Below are positions 1 to 8,254 of a stretch of DNA of 33,875 bases, piece by piece; position 1 is the first letter of the stretch; the number at the start of each line of letters is the position of its first letter. The notes under the pieces were generated by a model that saw only the letters and a program-made list of their open reading frames with translations, had not been told where the DNA came from and made no database searches. A program made the position numbers and the translations under genes. The DNA is from Clostridiales bacterium (lineage in GTDB: Bacteria > Bacillota > Clostridia > Oscillospirales > Oscillospiraceae), in the NCBI GenBank assembly GCA_014799475.1, contig JAAVHX010000029.1, positions 1 through 33,875 of the forward strand, given 5' to 3'.

Positions 1-711
1 ATACAGTGACTGCTTATAGCGGGTTATCCTGGTCAATTCCTTTTCCTTTGCGGCAATCTGGTCGTTAAGGCGGTGGGATTGACTTTTTTTCAGCGGGGCC
101 GAATTGATACGGGCAATCAGCTCCGAGTAGGAAACGGCGGTGTTCACTTGATACTGGATAGCGAACAGAACGGCGGCCTCCAGGCGGTTATGCTTGATAG
201 AGTGCATGGAGCAGGCCGTCCGGGAGCGGTTCTTGTAAGTGGAGCAGGCGTAGTACACATTTTTCCCGCTCACGCTGCGGGTGATGGATTTCCCGCAGTC
301 GGCACATTTCAGAAAACCGCTGAACAAGTGAACTTCCCGCCCCTTGGGGGATGTCCGGGTATCGCGGAGCAGGAGGGCCTGCACCTTGTCGAAGGTTTCA
401 TGGGGGATGATAGCCTCGTGGGTATCAGGCACCCGCACCCATTCCTCCTCCGGCACCGCCTCGATCTGGTGTACCTTGTAGCTTTTCACCCGGCGGCGGC
501 CCTGTACCAAGTCCCCGGTGTAAATGGGGTTGGTGAGGATTTCATGTATCATCCGGGCTCCCCACATGGGGTCGTCAGCCACGGCGGACGAAACGGGCAA
601 GCCTTTCATGCGGCGGTAGGCCGTGGGGCTGGGTATGCCGTGTTCGTTCAGATACAGAGCGATGGCCCTTTTAGACGAGCCTTGCAGGAGCATGGAATAA
701 ACGCGCTTGAG
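1..711 (-). pseudogene. Large serine recombinase, C-terminal part only (runs off window start)
   Basis: The minus strand has an open frame from about 711 to the window edge with no stop. It encodes the part of a large serine recombinase that follows the catalytic domain. The start reads ALKRVYSMLLQGSSKRAIAL, followed by NEHGIPSP, which is the usual Recombinase-domain pattern. Next comes a stretch around IYTGDLVQG and HEAIIPHETFDKVQ, then a zinc beta-ribbon with CADCGKSIT and YYACSTYKNRSRTAC, then the start of a charged coiled coil (NDQIAAKEKEL). The N-terminal resolvase domain with its nucleophilic serine is absent: upstream in the direction of reading the sequence switches abruptly to an IS3 transposase. 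It is therefore a broken gene unless the missing half lies elsewhere. The family cuts and rejoins att sites for element integration. Confidence 0.8.
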
Positions 712-1477
712 TGCTATTCTTCTTTGATAGCTTATATGCGACTACTTTGCGAGAAAAAAGATCTAAAATCACACAAGTATATAGGCAACGATTTCCCAGC
801 TTAAAACAAGTCACATCACTGACCCAGATCTGATTTGGCGTGTCCGCATGGAATTGCTGTCGAAGAACATTCTTTTTCTCTGGCTCTCGGAGCTTTAAAT
901 AGTCTTGCTTTGCTGTGGTACGAACACTGGTCAAGCCCATCTCCCGCATTCGGTCAGCTACAAACTTTGTGCTGACCTGATATCCTCGCTGCATGAGGAT
1001 CGTGCGAATTTTTTCAGCGCCCAATACTTGATGATACTCATCAAATACTTCCTGGATCAGAATACGGTACTCCTCCCGGCGTCTCTCAAACCATGTGTTG
1101 CCACGTTTATTGCGGAGGATATGGTTATAAAAGGTGCCCCGAGAAACATCCAAAGCCTCACAAAGTGTGTGGACATCATACTGACCATAAAGCAGTTCTA
1201 ATTCGTGCAATTTCTTTTTCAAAGGATCATGGACAGTACAATTAACTGCTTTCAATACGGCAATGATATTTTCTAGTTTGCTGACACGGCGAACGAGCAT
1301 ATCATATTCTTTAGCTGTAAAGGTTCGTTTTCCACTTGAATTCATTTCTGAATATAGTTTTGCCCAACGGTAAATTGTACGCACACATATTCCGCATTCT
1401 GCACTTAGGTTTTGGGCAGACCGTCCCTGCTTGTACTGTGCAATAATGCTAGCTTTTTCTTGATCGGTATAGGCCAT
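707..1477 (-). pseudogene. IS3-family transposase, 3' end lost
   Basis: This is a fused orfAB-like IS3 transposase starting at ATG 1477. Residues 1-40 form a helix-turn-helix (TDQEKASIIAQYKQGRSAQ), residues 94-118 a second HTH-like segment (YGQYDVHTLCEALDVSRG), and the rve integrase core begins near 215 (NQIWVSDVTCF). The first two acidic residues of the DDE triad are present, D221 in VSDVT and D239 in VILDLFSRK. The match stops at about residue 257 (KKNSTQ), after which the frame reads into the serine recombinase DNA, so the third catalytic residue (E) is missing. Transposition activity should be lost. The gene is AT-rich like the island, and no terminal inverted repeat could be placed with confidence upstream of 1477. 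Confidence 0.85.
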
Positions 1478-1554
1478 AGATCATGACTTCCTCTCATGCA
1501 ATATACCCCAGCATATCATATAAAGCGGAACACAGGCCAGAGATTTGATATGTG

Positions 1555-1583
1555 TTGCATATAGAGGATAGATTTGGTATAAT
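1555..1583 (+). promoter_or_regulatory. Sigma-A type promoter for the 533-aa gene
   Basis: TTGCAT at 1555-1560 and TATAAT at 1578-1583 are separated by exactly 17 bases. The predicted transcript starts near 1590 and runs into the gene whose chosen start is 1703, leaving a leader of about 110 nt. The promoter sits just upstream of the IS3 transposase start, reading the opposite way. Confidence 0.65.
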
Positions 1584-1702
1584 TAACTATCCAGACTATA
1601 TTGGAGCCGTTTGATCTTTATAGATTGCTTTGTCCTGATGCAATATTTAAGGCGAACAATTGGATGATCATTCACTTCATCAGAAAGAAAGTTGTGAGGA
1701 AT

Positions 1703-3304
1703 ATGAATAAAGCGGATACAAAAGATGGAATAATCATTGCTTTCATATTTGACAGTGGCAAGATTGAAGACTGCTTCTATGGGAACACAGCGTTTAAATA
1801 CATTTTCAGCGGCAAAGAGGTCATGAGCAATCCCCAAAAAATTATCGTTTCGTTGGGCGATATTGTTGATTATCATGTTTTTGAAGATATTACGCCATAT
1901 TTAATCCGAAATGATTTGTGTACGGTGAAAAGGAATCAACAACAGTATAAGGATAACCTTTTTGTTTTCCTTCTTGAAGATATAGACATCGATATTGCCA
2001 AGAGTATAGACATGCGCCTGAATAAAGAGTTTAGTGCATACATCGGCATGACTTCAATAGATGTAACATCCACTGATGTGCGCAAGCAATTTTGGAAAGC
2101 CCTGATTCGTTGTTTTAGTGTTGAGTACGACTCGATCACGGCGTTTGGCTTGGCGGAAGAGGAGCCATTTCAGTATTACGAGGCTGCGTCGACCCTGGGA
2201 TTCCGTGTCAGCTACGACAATTTCCCCTATGAAATTGACGGCTATGGTGACACATTATTTTCTACGCGTCAGTCAACGATTATCCATTCAGCTTCGCAGC
2301 TGCGGCTTGTCGAGGGGAAGAGCGATTCGGATCGCGGGATTCTTGAAATGAATTTTTCTCTTGTGAAAGAAGTGGAAATTGCGGGTGTTCAGATTTGGAA
2401 AGCAATTGAAGATATCAATCGTGTCACTGTGACAAAAGAGGATGATGCATATAGCTTTATCATAACAGACTATTTGTTCACTTCTTTATATCAGGCCGCA
2501 CAGGGAATGGAGCGCCTCCTAAAGGTACTGATTGAGTTATACGCATATGATGTGACCGATGAGAAGGAACGAACAAAAACGAACGACCTATTGTATAGTC
2601 ATAATCATTTAGCAATGTCTGATTTTTTACTCGAAAAGGACGATTTGAAACTCAAGCCAACCGGTAAAAAGTTGTTAAATGCGTTGACGACCTTTTATTC
2701 CAAAGCAAGGTATCATAGATACAGTTACAGTAATGATAACAAGCTTGAATTGAAAATACTGAGGGATTTCGGTTCAGATGTCACCAAAGAAAATTTTGAT
2801 GATGCTGTTAAGCATCTATATGGCAAAGCAATCGGACAAACATCTCATATATTTTATAAACATATCATAAAATTATCCCACAAATTAAACATCTTTGCCT
2901 ATGAGATAAATAACAGATCCGTTGCAAGTTTTGCCTTAAACAGTTATTATGGCGATGATTTATATGATTTATTGAAACGAATTGAGCTGTCAAAAAAGGA
3001 ACTACTTTGGTATCTCATTCAAAACGGCAGCGGATTACCCGCTGCTAGATTTTCAAATGAATTTTCAGCCCTACCGTTTGAGCAATGCGATATACCTGAA
3101 TTTGTGAAAGATCTGATTACTGATAAGAACTCAAGCAGCATGCTTTATGACTTTGTATCAGATGCTTACGACGAGCTTGTTGAAGCGGATAAGGCCAAAT
3201 GGAAAGACCGTATTGAAGCGATTGATGTACTTGTTGGGAATACTGATGTATACTTTGAAGAATTTGATGATTTATGTGATGACGATTTCGATACGGATGA
3301 ATAG
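1703..3304 (+). CDS. Protein of unknown function, 533 aa, island-encoded
   Basis: I do not recognise a family. The frame is open from 1601 (TTG). ATG 1703 was chosen because GTGAGGA lies just before it, although the spacing is very short; ATG 1664 is an alternative. The protein is soluble, with no signal or membrane segment. A mixed alpha/beta N-terminal third (GIIIAFIFDSGKIEDCFYG, then LFVFLLEDIDIDIAKS) is followed by a helical middle around residues 255-370 (SLYQAAQGMERLLKVLIEL, LLYSHNHLAMSDFLLEKDD, TTFYSKARYHRYSY). That middle has the two-helix look of HEPN-like domains, but no clear R-x4-6-H motif is present. The tail is very acidic (DDLCDDDFDTDE). It has its own promoter and lies between a broken transposase and recombinases, upstream of SIR2-HerA, so a defence role is possible but unproven. 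Confidence 0.75.
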   Translation: MNKADTKDGIIIAFIFDSGKIEDCFYGNTAFKYIFSGKEVMSNPQKIIVSLGDIVDYHVFEDITPYLIRNDLCTVKRNQQQYKDNLFVFLLEDIDIDIAKSIDMRLNKEFSAYIGMTSIDVTSTDVRKQFWKALIRCFSVEYDSITAFGLAEEEPFQYYEAASTLGFRVSYDNFPYEIDGYGDTLFSTRQSTIIHSASQLRLVEGKSDSDRGILEMNFSLVKEVEIAGVQIWKAIEDINRVTVTKEDDAYSFIITDYLFTSLYQAAQGMERLLKVLIELYAYDVTDEKERTKTNDLLYSHNHLAMSDFLLEKDDLKLKPTGKKLLNALTTFYSKARYHRYSYSNDNKLELKILRDFGSDVTKENFDDAVKHLYGKAIGQTSHIFYKHIIKLSHKLNIFAYEINNRSVASFALNSYYGDDLYDLLKRIELSKKELLWYLIQNGSGLPAARFSNEFSALPFEQCDIPEFVKDLITDKNSSSMLYDFVSDAYDELVEADKAKWKDRIEAIDVLVGNTDVYFEEFDDLCDDDFDTDE

Positions 3305-3457
3305 CTGTGATAGTTTTATGATTTGTCTTTTGAGAGATAATGAACACAAATATCTATGATGTTTTGCTGTTACATGTATGGGCGATTTTTCGATGGCCGC
3401 ATTTCAGTATAGTCTCGGATACATGCATCTTTTTTGTCAACGCAAGACATGATAAGT

Positions 3458-3517
3458 TGACAAACTCTGAGGCCTAAAAGTGATTGGTTTCATGAGTTTG
3501 TCAGCTTTTCTTTAACT
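3458..3517 (+). terminator. Long-loop inverted repeat with T-rich tail
   Basis: TGACAAACTC at 3458-3467 is perfectly repeated in inverse at 3494-3503 with a 26-base loop, followed by a pyrimidine-rich tail (CTTTTCTTTAACTTTTTT). It may end transcription of the 533-aa gene or be an element end. The loop is long for a classical terminator. Confidence 0.4.
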
Positions 3518-3595
3518 TTTTTGGTGCAGTAAAAATATTGGGATGCATTTAGAGGGACTCGAACCGTCCACCATTACTAATAATCTCATGGATTT

Positions 3596-3625
3596 GGCAC
3601 AGCCTTCGGGCTGTGCCTTTGCTAT
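3596..3625 (+). terminator. UUCG-tetraloop hairpin upstream of recombinase gene
   Basis: GGCACAGCC (3596-3604), loop TTCG, GGCTGTGCC (3609-3617) form a perfect 9-bp stem followed by TTTGCTATTT. It could act as a terminator for read-through from upstream, or as a structured leader shortly before the recombinase ribosome site at 3641. Confidence 0.5.
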
Positions 3626-3658
3626 TTGGAATTGAAATCTGGAAAGGAATATGTTACC

Positions 3659-4129
3659 ATGGAGATAACAAAAAGTGAGCAAATTCGTATTGGACTGCAA
3701 AAAAGCTTTCAGAGCGGAAAATCCGCTAAGGCATCTACTGCCTGTTATGGCTATCAAGTCACTCCATCTGGGGAACTTTCGATTGATTCAGCAGAGGCCA
3801 GCATTGTAACCTTCATCTTTGAATGTTTTGCTAAAGGTGACAGCTTGGGGAAAATCTCTTATGTGTTAGCCCGTATGGATGTTGCTTCTCCTGCAGGAAA
3901 AGAGACTTGGAGTCGTGAAGCAATTTCAAAGCTTTTGGCAAATGAAAAATATACAGGTGATGTTATTTTAGGAAAAACTCATGTAGTCGATGGTGTCCAA
4001 GTGAAGTCTCATGATGTCAATAAGCAGGTTTTCATAAAAGATCACCATCCTGCGATTATTTCTCATGAACTCTTTCGTACTGTGCAGCAGGAAAAGCGTA
4101 GAAGGAGCAGAAGCCGAGCTGTTAGGTAA
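3659..4129 (+). CDS. Serine recombinase lacking the catalytic domain
   Basis: A 156-aa protein made only of the Recombinase (DNA-binding) domain found after the resolvase domain in large serine recombinases. ATG 3659 was chosen because GGAAAGGA at 3641-3648 is 10 bases upstream. It opens with SEQIRIGLQKSFQSGKSA, continues through TACYGYQVTPSGELSI and ETWSREAISKLLANEKYTG, and ends with DHHPAIISHELFRTVQQE and a basic tail (KRRRSRSRAVR). No serine-containing catalytic segment, zinc ribbon or coiled coil is present. It ends 19 bp before the next gene, which does have the catalytic domain, so the two look like one operon. It could be a DNA-binding partner of that recombinase or a decayed gene; the good ribosome site favours expression. 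Confidence 0.75.
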   Translation: MEITKSEQIRIGLQKSFQSGKSAKASTACYGYQVTPSGELSIDSAEASIVTFIFECFAKGDSLGKISYVLARMDVASPAGKETWSREAISKLLANEKYTGDVILGKTHVVDGVQVKSHDVNKQVFIKDHHPAIISHELFRTVQQEKRRRSRSRAVR

Positions 4130-4148
4130 AGCGTAAGGGGTCTGAACC

Positions 4149-5015
4149 ATGCCTACTGTCAAGAAAATCCTCCCTCAAAGCAAGAAATTGCCTTTGAAAA
4201 AGGTAGCTGCCTATTGTCGAGTCAGTACAAAAGTACAGGAGCAGCTTGATAGCTTGGCGGCTCAGGAGCGTTACTATGAGGACAGAATTAGGGCAAACCC
4301 TAATTGGCAGTTTGCTGGCGTCTATTCTGATGTAGGTAGCGGAACAACGGTAAAAGGTCGTAAGCAGTTTAATGCCCTGATATCTGCCAGCAGACGCGGT
4401 AAGATTGACATGGTTTTGATCAAATCGGCTTCGCGCTTTGCCCGGAATACTGTGGATGCCTTGAATATCATTCGTATGCTGCGCCAATGGAAAGTCGACA
4501 TTTACTTCGAAGCAGATGATATCCATACCTTCAATGAAGATCCTGAATTTATAATGACATTGATCTGCGCTCGGGCCCAAGATGAGAGCGAATCAAAAAG
4601 CGCAGATATAAAGTGGGGTATACGAAAATCCTTTGCAAATCCTGATTCCAAGTATTATCAAAGAAAGTGCTATGGCTATAAGCACGATGAAAAAGGACAG
4701 TTAGTAATTGATGAGAAAGAAGCCGAAGTTGTCAGGCTGATCTTTCGCATGTCGAAAGAAGGGGCAAGCTTGTCGCAGATTGCTCAAACGCTACAGGAAC
4801 AGGGCATTCCCTCACCAAGGGGGAAAACAGTATGGAGCAGAGAAACCTTGAGAAAAATCCTACATAATGAAAAGTATTTTGGGATAGTAATACTTCAAAA
4901 AACATTTGTGTCAAGTTGTTTAGATCATAAACAGGTTAAAAACATTGGTCAGCGAGACCAATACAAGAATATCGGCAATCATAAACCAGTTATAGTAAAT
5001 CTAAACGACAACTAA
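4149..5015 (+). CDS. Serine recombinase with resolvase domain, short form
   Basis: A 288-aa site-specific recombinase. AAGGGG stands 8 bases before ATG 4149. The resolvase domain covers about residues 18-160: the nucleophile is S26 in YCRVSTKVQEQLDSL, and KSASRFARNTVDAL carries the conserved catalytic arginines. The Recombinase domain follows (IKWGIRKSFANP, CYGYKHDEKGQLVID, VWSRETLRKILHNEKYFG). The usual zinc ribbon and coiled coil are missing: the protein stops soon after GNHKPVIV, about 200 residues short of typical large serine recombinases, so it may be 3'-truncated. With the catalytic-less recombinase upstream it is the likely mover of this part of the island, inferred from position only. 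Confidence 0.85.
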   Translation: MPTVKKILPQSKKLPLKKVAAYCRVSTKVQEQLDSLAAQERYYEDRIRANPNWQFAGVYSDVGSGTTVKGRKQFNALISASRRGKIDMVLIKSASRFARNTVDALNIIRMLRQWKVDIYFEADDIHTFNEDPEFIMTLICARAQDESESKSADIKWGIRKSFANPDSKYYQRKCYGYKHDEKGQLVIDEKEAEVVRLIFRMSKEGASLSQIAQTLQEQGIPSPRGKTVWSRETLRKILHNEKYFGIVILQKTFVSSCLDHKQVKNIGQRDQYKNIGNHKPVIVNLNDN

Positions 5016-5034
5016 CAGAGATGTTTGCTTTTTA

Positions 5035-5063
5035 TTGCACTGAAATCACTGCTTGATTGTACT
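5035..5063 (+). promoter_or_regulatory. Possible promoter for SIR2-HerA
   Basis: TTGCAC (5035-5040), 17 bases, TGTACT (5058-5063). The -10 match is imperfect and it lies only 15 bases before the SIR2 start, so the leader would be very short. Read-through from the recombinases is an alternative. Confidence 0.35.
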
Positions 5064-5077
5064 GAGAAGGTGAACAA

Positions 5078-6109
5078 ATGGATATAGACACATTAAAGAA
5101 AACAATTCAAGATTTTTTCCAAGAAAACACCTTGACAATTGTTGGTTCAGGCCTTTCTCTATCAGAAGGTATACCTGGGATGAAGGAACTCTCTGTTGAA
5201 CTGACAGCAAAAGTTCCTCTTTTGCTGTCAGATGCTTCAGACATAAGTGTTTGGAATAAAATTGATAGCGATTTATCAGCAAATGTTGGTTTAGAGCAGG
5301 CTCTTCATAATACAGAACCAAGCCCATATATTGAGGATTGCATTAGAAAAATAACAGCAAAGTTCATTGGTAGTGCCGAGACAAAGGTTTTACTTGATAT
5401 AATCCAGCGTGGCAAAGTATTGAGATTTACGGAGTATTTGCATCATTTCAATATACGCAACAACGGATTAGTAGTTGTCACCACAAATTATGATAGGCTT
5501 ATTGAATATGCCTGTGAATACAACAATATACGCGTTGACACACTTTTTATCGGAAGATTTTTAGCGCATTTTGAACCAGAACAAAGTAGATATTCATTTT
5601 GCCAAAACATTGTTAAACGACCTGGCAAAAAACCTGAGGCGGTTTTTGCGCCCAAAGTAACCATCTTGAAGCCGCACGGATGCTTAAGTTGGCATATGGT
5701 AAATGGAGAACCGTATTCTATACCAAACTATCCATTCGATGACTGCTTAATTATTACACCCGGCGTCAATAAATATAAAGAAGGATATAGTAATCCTTTT
5801 GATGCGCACAGAACAAGAGCAAATTTGGAAATTGATTGTGCGCAGAGATACATTATTATCGGCTATGGGTTTGGAGATGACCATCTGGAAACACACCTAA
5901 TCAAACAGTTAGAATGCGGGAAACCCGCATTGATACTGACATACGCACTATCACAAAAAGCGAAGGAACTTGTCAAACGCTGTAAATATGTAACGGCCAT
6001 CATACACGATGGGGCGAATGGCTCAATCCTTATAACAGCGTCCGGAGAAACACAATTCCGAGATGTTAACTTATGGGATTTGCAGGCAATGTTAAGGGAG
6101 GTTTTTTAA
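5078..6109 (+). CDS. SIR2-like NADase of a SIR2-HerA defence system
   Basis: A 343-aa cytoplasmic protein of the SIR2-like (SIR2_2) class. These proteins hydrolyse NAD+ during abortive antiphage defence. The NAD-binding fingerprint is at residues 20-33 (TIVGSGLSLSEGIP). The catalytic Asn/Asp lie in VTTNYDRLIEYA (N137, D139), the catalytic His in LKPHGCLSWH (H200), and the Rossmann end strand is IIIGYGFGDDHL (261-270). All expected active-site residues are present. GAGAAGGTG lies five bases before ATG 5078. Its TAA overlaps the HerA ATG (TAATG), so the two are translationally coupled. This arrangement matches known SIR2-HerA operons, in which the two proteins form a large complex and HerA controls the nuclease/NADase output. 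Base use is AT-rich, unlike the core genes. Confidence 0.9.
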   Translation: MDIDTLKKTIQDFFQENTLTIVGSGLSLSEGIPGMKELSVELTAKVPLLLSDASDISVWNKIDSDLSANVGLEQALHNTEPSPYIEDCIRKITAKFIGSAETKVLLDIIQRGKVLRFTEYLHHFNIRNNGLVVVTTNYDRLIEYACEYNNIRVDTLFIGRFLAHFEPEQSRYSFCQNIVKRPGKKPEAVFAPKVTILKPHGCLSWHMVNGEPYSIPNYPFDDCLIITPGVNKYKEGYSNPFDAHRTRANLEIDCAQRYIIIGYGFGDDHLETHLIKQLECGKPALILTYALSQKAKELVKRCKYVTAIIHDGANGSILITASGETQFRDVNLWDLQAMLREVF

Positions 6110-7848
6110 TGCCACAATTACTTGCTTTTACAGAGAATGATTTTCTAGGACGAGTAACATATGTAGACACAGAGCAAATCATCGTTGAAATTGAAAATTC
6201 TAATATTATGAACCAAATTTGCGTAGGAAATATTACTGCAATAGAAACCGGAAAGCGACACGAGCAACTAATTGCGCTGATTGATAAGGTCACAAGAAAA
6301 TATGTTGATGACCTTGACAAAGACGCCGCTGATCAAAATGAGATGATGATATCCTCTGCAGATTATGTTAGGGTCAGTGTAATTGGGACATATCATTCTG
6401 TCTTTGGTACAGCACATGATATTTTTAAACGCGGTGTAGATACGTTCCCCCGAATTGAAAGTAAATGTTATTGTGTATCCGGCAACAATCTTCAAGGCTT
6501 TATGAATATCCTAAGCAAGGATATCGCAACAGAAAAAAGGTTAAAGATTGGTTCTTTTTTAATGGATGTACATGCAGATGCTGTCCTAGATGGGAATCGC
6601 TTCTTTCAACGCCATGCCGCCGTTCTGGGGAGCACTGGTTCCGGAAAAAGTTGGTGTATTGCCAACATATTAGAAAAGGCAAGCGCATTGAAGTATAGTA
6701 ATATCATTGTGTTTGACATGCATGGCGAATATTCTAAATTGGCAGAGGGTCCAAATAAGATTGCTGAGCGATTTCGTATCGCTGGACCTGGAGATTTAGA
6801 GAATGCTGAACAGAATGTGTTGTTTCTGCCATATTGGCTTTTAAATCGCGAGGAGCTTTTATCAATGATTCTCGACCGGAGCGACTCAAATGCGCCAAAC
6901 CAAGCTTCACGGTTTACTTTGCATGTACGGGAATTGAAAGCAGAAACGTTAACTCACGAAGGGAAAACTGAGACATTGAAAACATTTACAGTGGACTCTC
7001 CAGTGCCCTTCTTGATGACAGATCTCCTAGCTCGCCTAAAAGATGATGACACACGTAAAGGAGTAGGGAAAAATAACGCACCAGTGAAAGGTGACTGGGA
7101 AGGAAAGCTAACTCGCTTTATTTCACGGCTGGAGAGCAAACTAGAGGATAAGACATATGGTTTTATGTTCCAACCCGCAGATGAATCTCAAAGCTATGAC
7201 TGGCTCAGTAAAATACTATGCAAATTACTGGGATACACCGATGGTCATACCGGCATAAAAATTATTGACTTTTCGGAGGTGCCGTCTGATGTGTTGCCTG
7301 TTATCACTGGTACATTGGCACGTCTCCTATATAATATTCAATTTTGGATGAATCCAGATCAGAGAACACCGTTTACACTCATATGTGATGAGGCACATCT
7401 GTATTTGCCAATTAGAGAAGATGCTGATGCAGTGCAGAGACAAGCCCTCTATAATTTTGAACGCATTGCGAAGGAGGGCCGAAAATACGGAGTATCAATT
7501 CTTGTGGTCAGTCAGCGGCCAGCCGATGTAAGCAAAACAATTTTGAGTCAGTGCAATAACTTTATTGTGCTAAGACTGACAAATGAACGAGATAAAAGTG
7601 TCATTAAAAATTTGTTGCCAGATTCGTTGAAGAGTACGATTGAATTCCTCCCGCTACTTGATGTTGGTGAGGCTTTGGTAGTGGGAGATGCAATCTTGCT
7701 ACCCAGCAAACTGCTCTTAGACAAGCCAACTGAAGATCACCAACCAATTAGTGCTACCAAGAATTTCTGGGATGAATGGGATCAAAATAAACCAGATAAT
7801 GATGCCGTTATGGGTGCGGTGGAGGCATTACGCCGTCAAAGTAGATAA
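6109..7848 (+). CDS. herA: HerA-type hexameric ATPase of SIR2-HerA
   Basis: A 579-aa DUF87/HerA ATPase. ATG 6109 was chosen over upstream in-frame starts because AAGGGAGG is 8 bases before it and it couples to the SIR2 stop codon. Residues 10-60 look like a HAS-barrel (FLGRVTYVDTEQIIVEIEN). Walker A is GSTGSGKS (174-181), followed by FDMHGEYSKL (202-211), typical of HerA/FtsK. Walker B is TLICDEAHLYLP (D427, E428), followed by VVSQRPADVSKTILSQCNN (469 onward) with the likely arginine finger, and a C-terminal LLPSKLLLDKP brace. All ATPase motifs are intact. HerA hexamers translocate on DNA; here the partner is the SIR2 protein, so it probably acts as sensor and scaffold of the defence complex. 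No nuclease domain is fused to it. Confidence 0.9.
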   Translation: MPQLLAFTENDFLGRVTYVDTEQIIVEIENSNIMNQICVGNITAIETGKRHEQLIALIDKVTRKYVDDLDKDAADQNEMMISSADYVRVSVIGTYHSVFGTAHDIFKRGVDTFPRIESKCYCVSGNNLQGFMNILSKDIATEKRLKIGSFLMDVHADAVLDGNRFFQRHAAVLGSTGSGKSWCIANILEKASALKYSNIIVFDMHGEYSKLAEGPNKIAERFRIAGPGDLENAEQNVLFLPYWLLNREELLSMILDRSDSNAPNQASRFTLHVRELKAETLTHEGKTETLKTFTVDSPVPFLMTDLLARLKDDDTRKGVGKNNAPVKGDWEGKLTRFISRLESKLEDKTYGFMFQPADESQSYDWLSKILCKLLGYTDGHTGIKIIDFSEVPSDVLPVITGTLARLLYNIQFWMNPDQRTPFTLICDEAHLYLPIREDADAVQRQALYNFERIAKEGRKYGVSILVVSQRPADVSKTILSQCNNFIVLRLTNERDKSVIKNLLPDSLKSTIEFLPLLDVGEALVVGDAILLPSKLLLDKPTEDHQPISATKNFWDEWDQNKPDNDAVMGAVEALRRQSR

Positions 7849-7877
7849 CGGTTACGGGGTTGCATCTTTTTTGTCTG

Positions 7878-7945
7878 AACGACCCTACCCAACCCGAACA
7901 GTTATCATGAAACTGACGGATTGGGTGGGGTCGTTTTGTGGCTGA
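7878..7945 (+). repeat. Palindromic hairpin element, copy 1 (also terminator-like)
   Basis: AACGACCCTACCCAA at 7878-7892 pairs with TTGGGTGGGGTCGTT at 7921-7935 and is followed by TTGTGG. The same sequence with the same fold recurs at 9687-9745 on the other side of the MATE gene. It lies just after herA and could end that operon. Confidence 0.7.
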
Positions 7946-8194
7946 AAACCTTGATACGAAAGGCTTTCAGCCATTTCTACGTCTACGCTGGAAATGAGAC
8001 ATGAAAACACAAAAAGTTTGAAATCAAATTGCAAAACGGAAGATTTCTGAAGTCTGAACCCCTATGTTTCATGAACACATAAATCAGGTGACAGATCTGC
8101 CAAGGTGTGGGTCTGTCTTTTCTTGTCTCAGTTCATTGTATACAGCGAGGGACTCCGTTGAAAATCCACGCCGGCGTCCGCCTGGAAAACTCTC

Positions 8195-8223
8195 TCGACT
8201 TCATCGGCGAAATATGCTATACT
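8195..8223 (+). promoter_or_regulatory. Promoter of the MATE gene
   Basis: TCGACT (8195-8200), 17-base spacer, TATACT (8218-8223). The -35 box matches four of six consensus bases. The start codon is 32 bases downstream. Confidence 0.55.
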
Positions 8224-8254
8224 GAGAAAAATCATCACAAGGGGCCAAGTCTAT

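Larger units (their letters stand above)
3305..3658. other. Intergenic stretch before the recombinase pair
   Basis: No gene is visible. Apart from the inverted repeat at 3458-3503, it holds a tRNA T-arm-like fragment on the minus strand (GGGACTCGAACC on the plus strand at 3554-3565) that lacks a CCA end and the rest of a cloverleaf, and a tight UUCG hairpin at 3596-3617. Confidence 0.5.
7849..8254. other. Gap between herA and the MATE gene
   Basis: No gene is seen. It holds the hairpin element at 7878-7935, a short imperfect palindrome around TTCATGAA near 8070, and the MATE promoter at 8195-8223. Composition shifts from AT-rich to GC-rich near 8160. Confidence 0.5.

Noticed and set aside
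73-804. Long plus-strand open frame over the start of the window
   Set aside because: It is antisense to a clear serine recombinase with conserved motifs and zinc-ribbon cysteines; the plus-strand translation has no family features.
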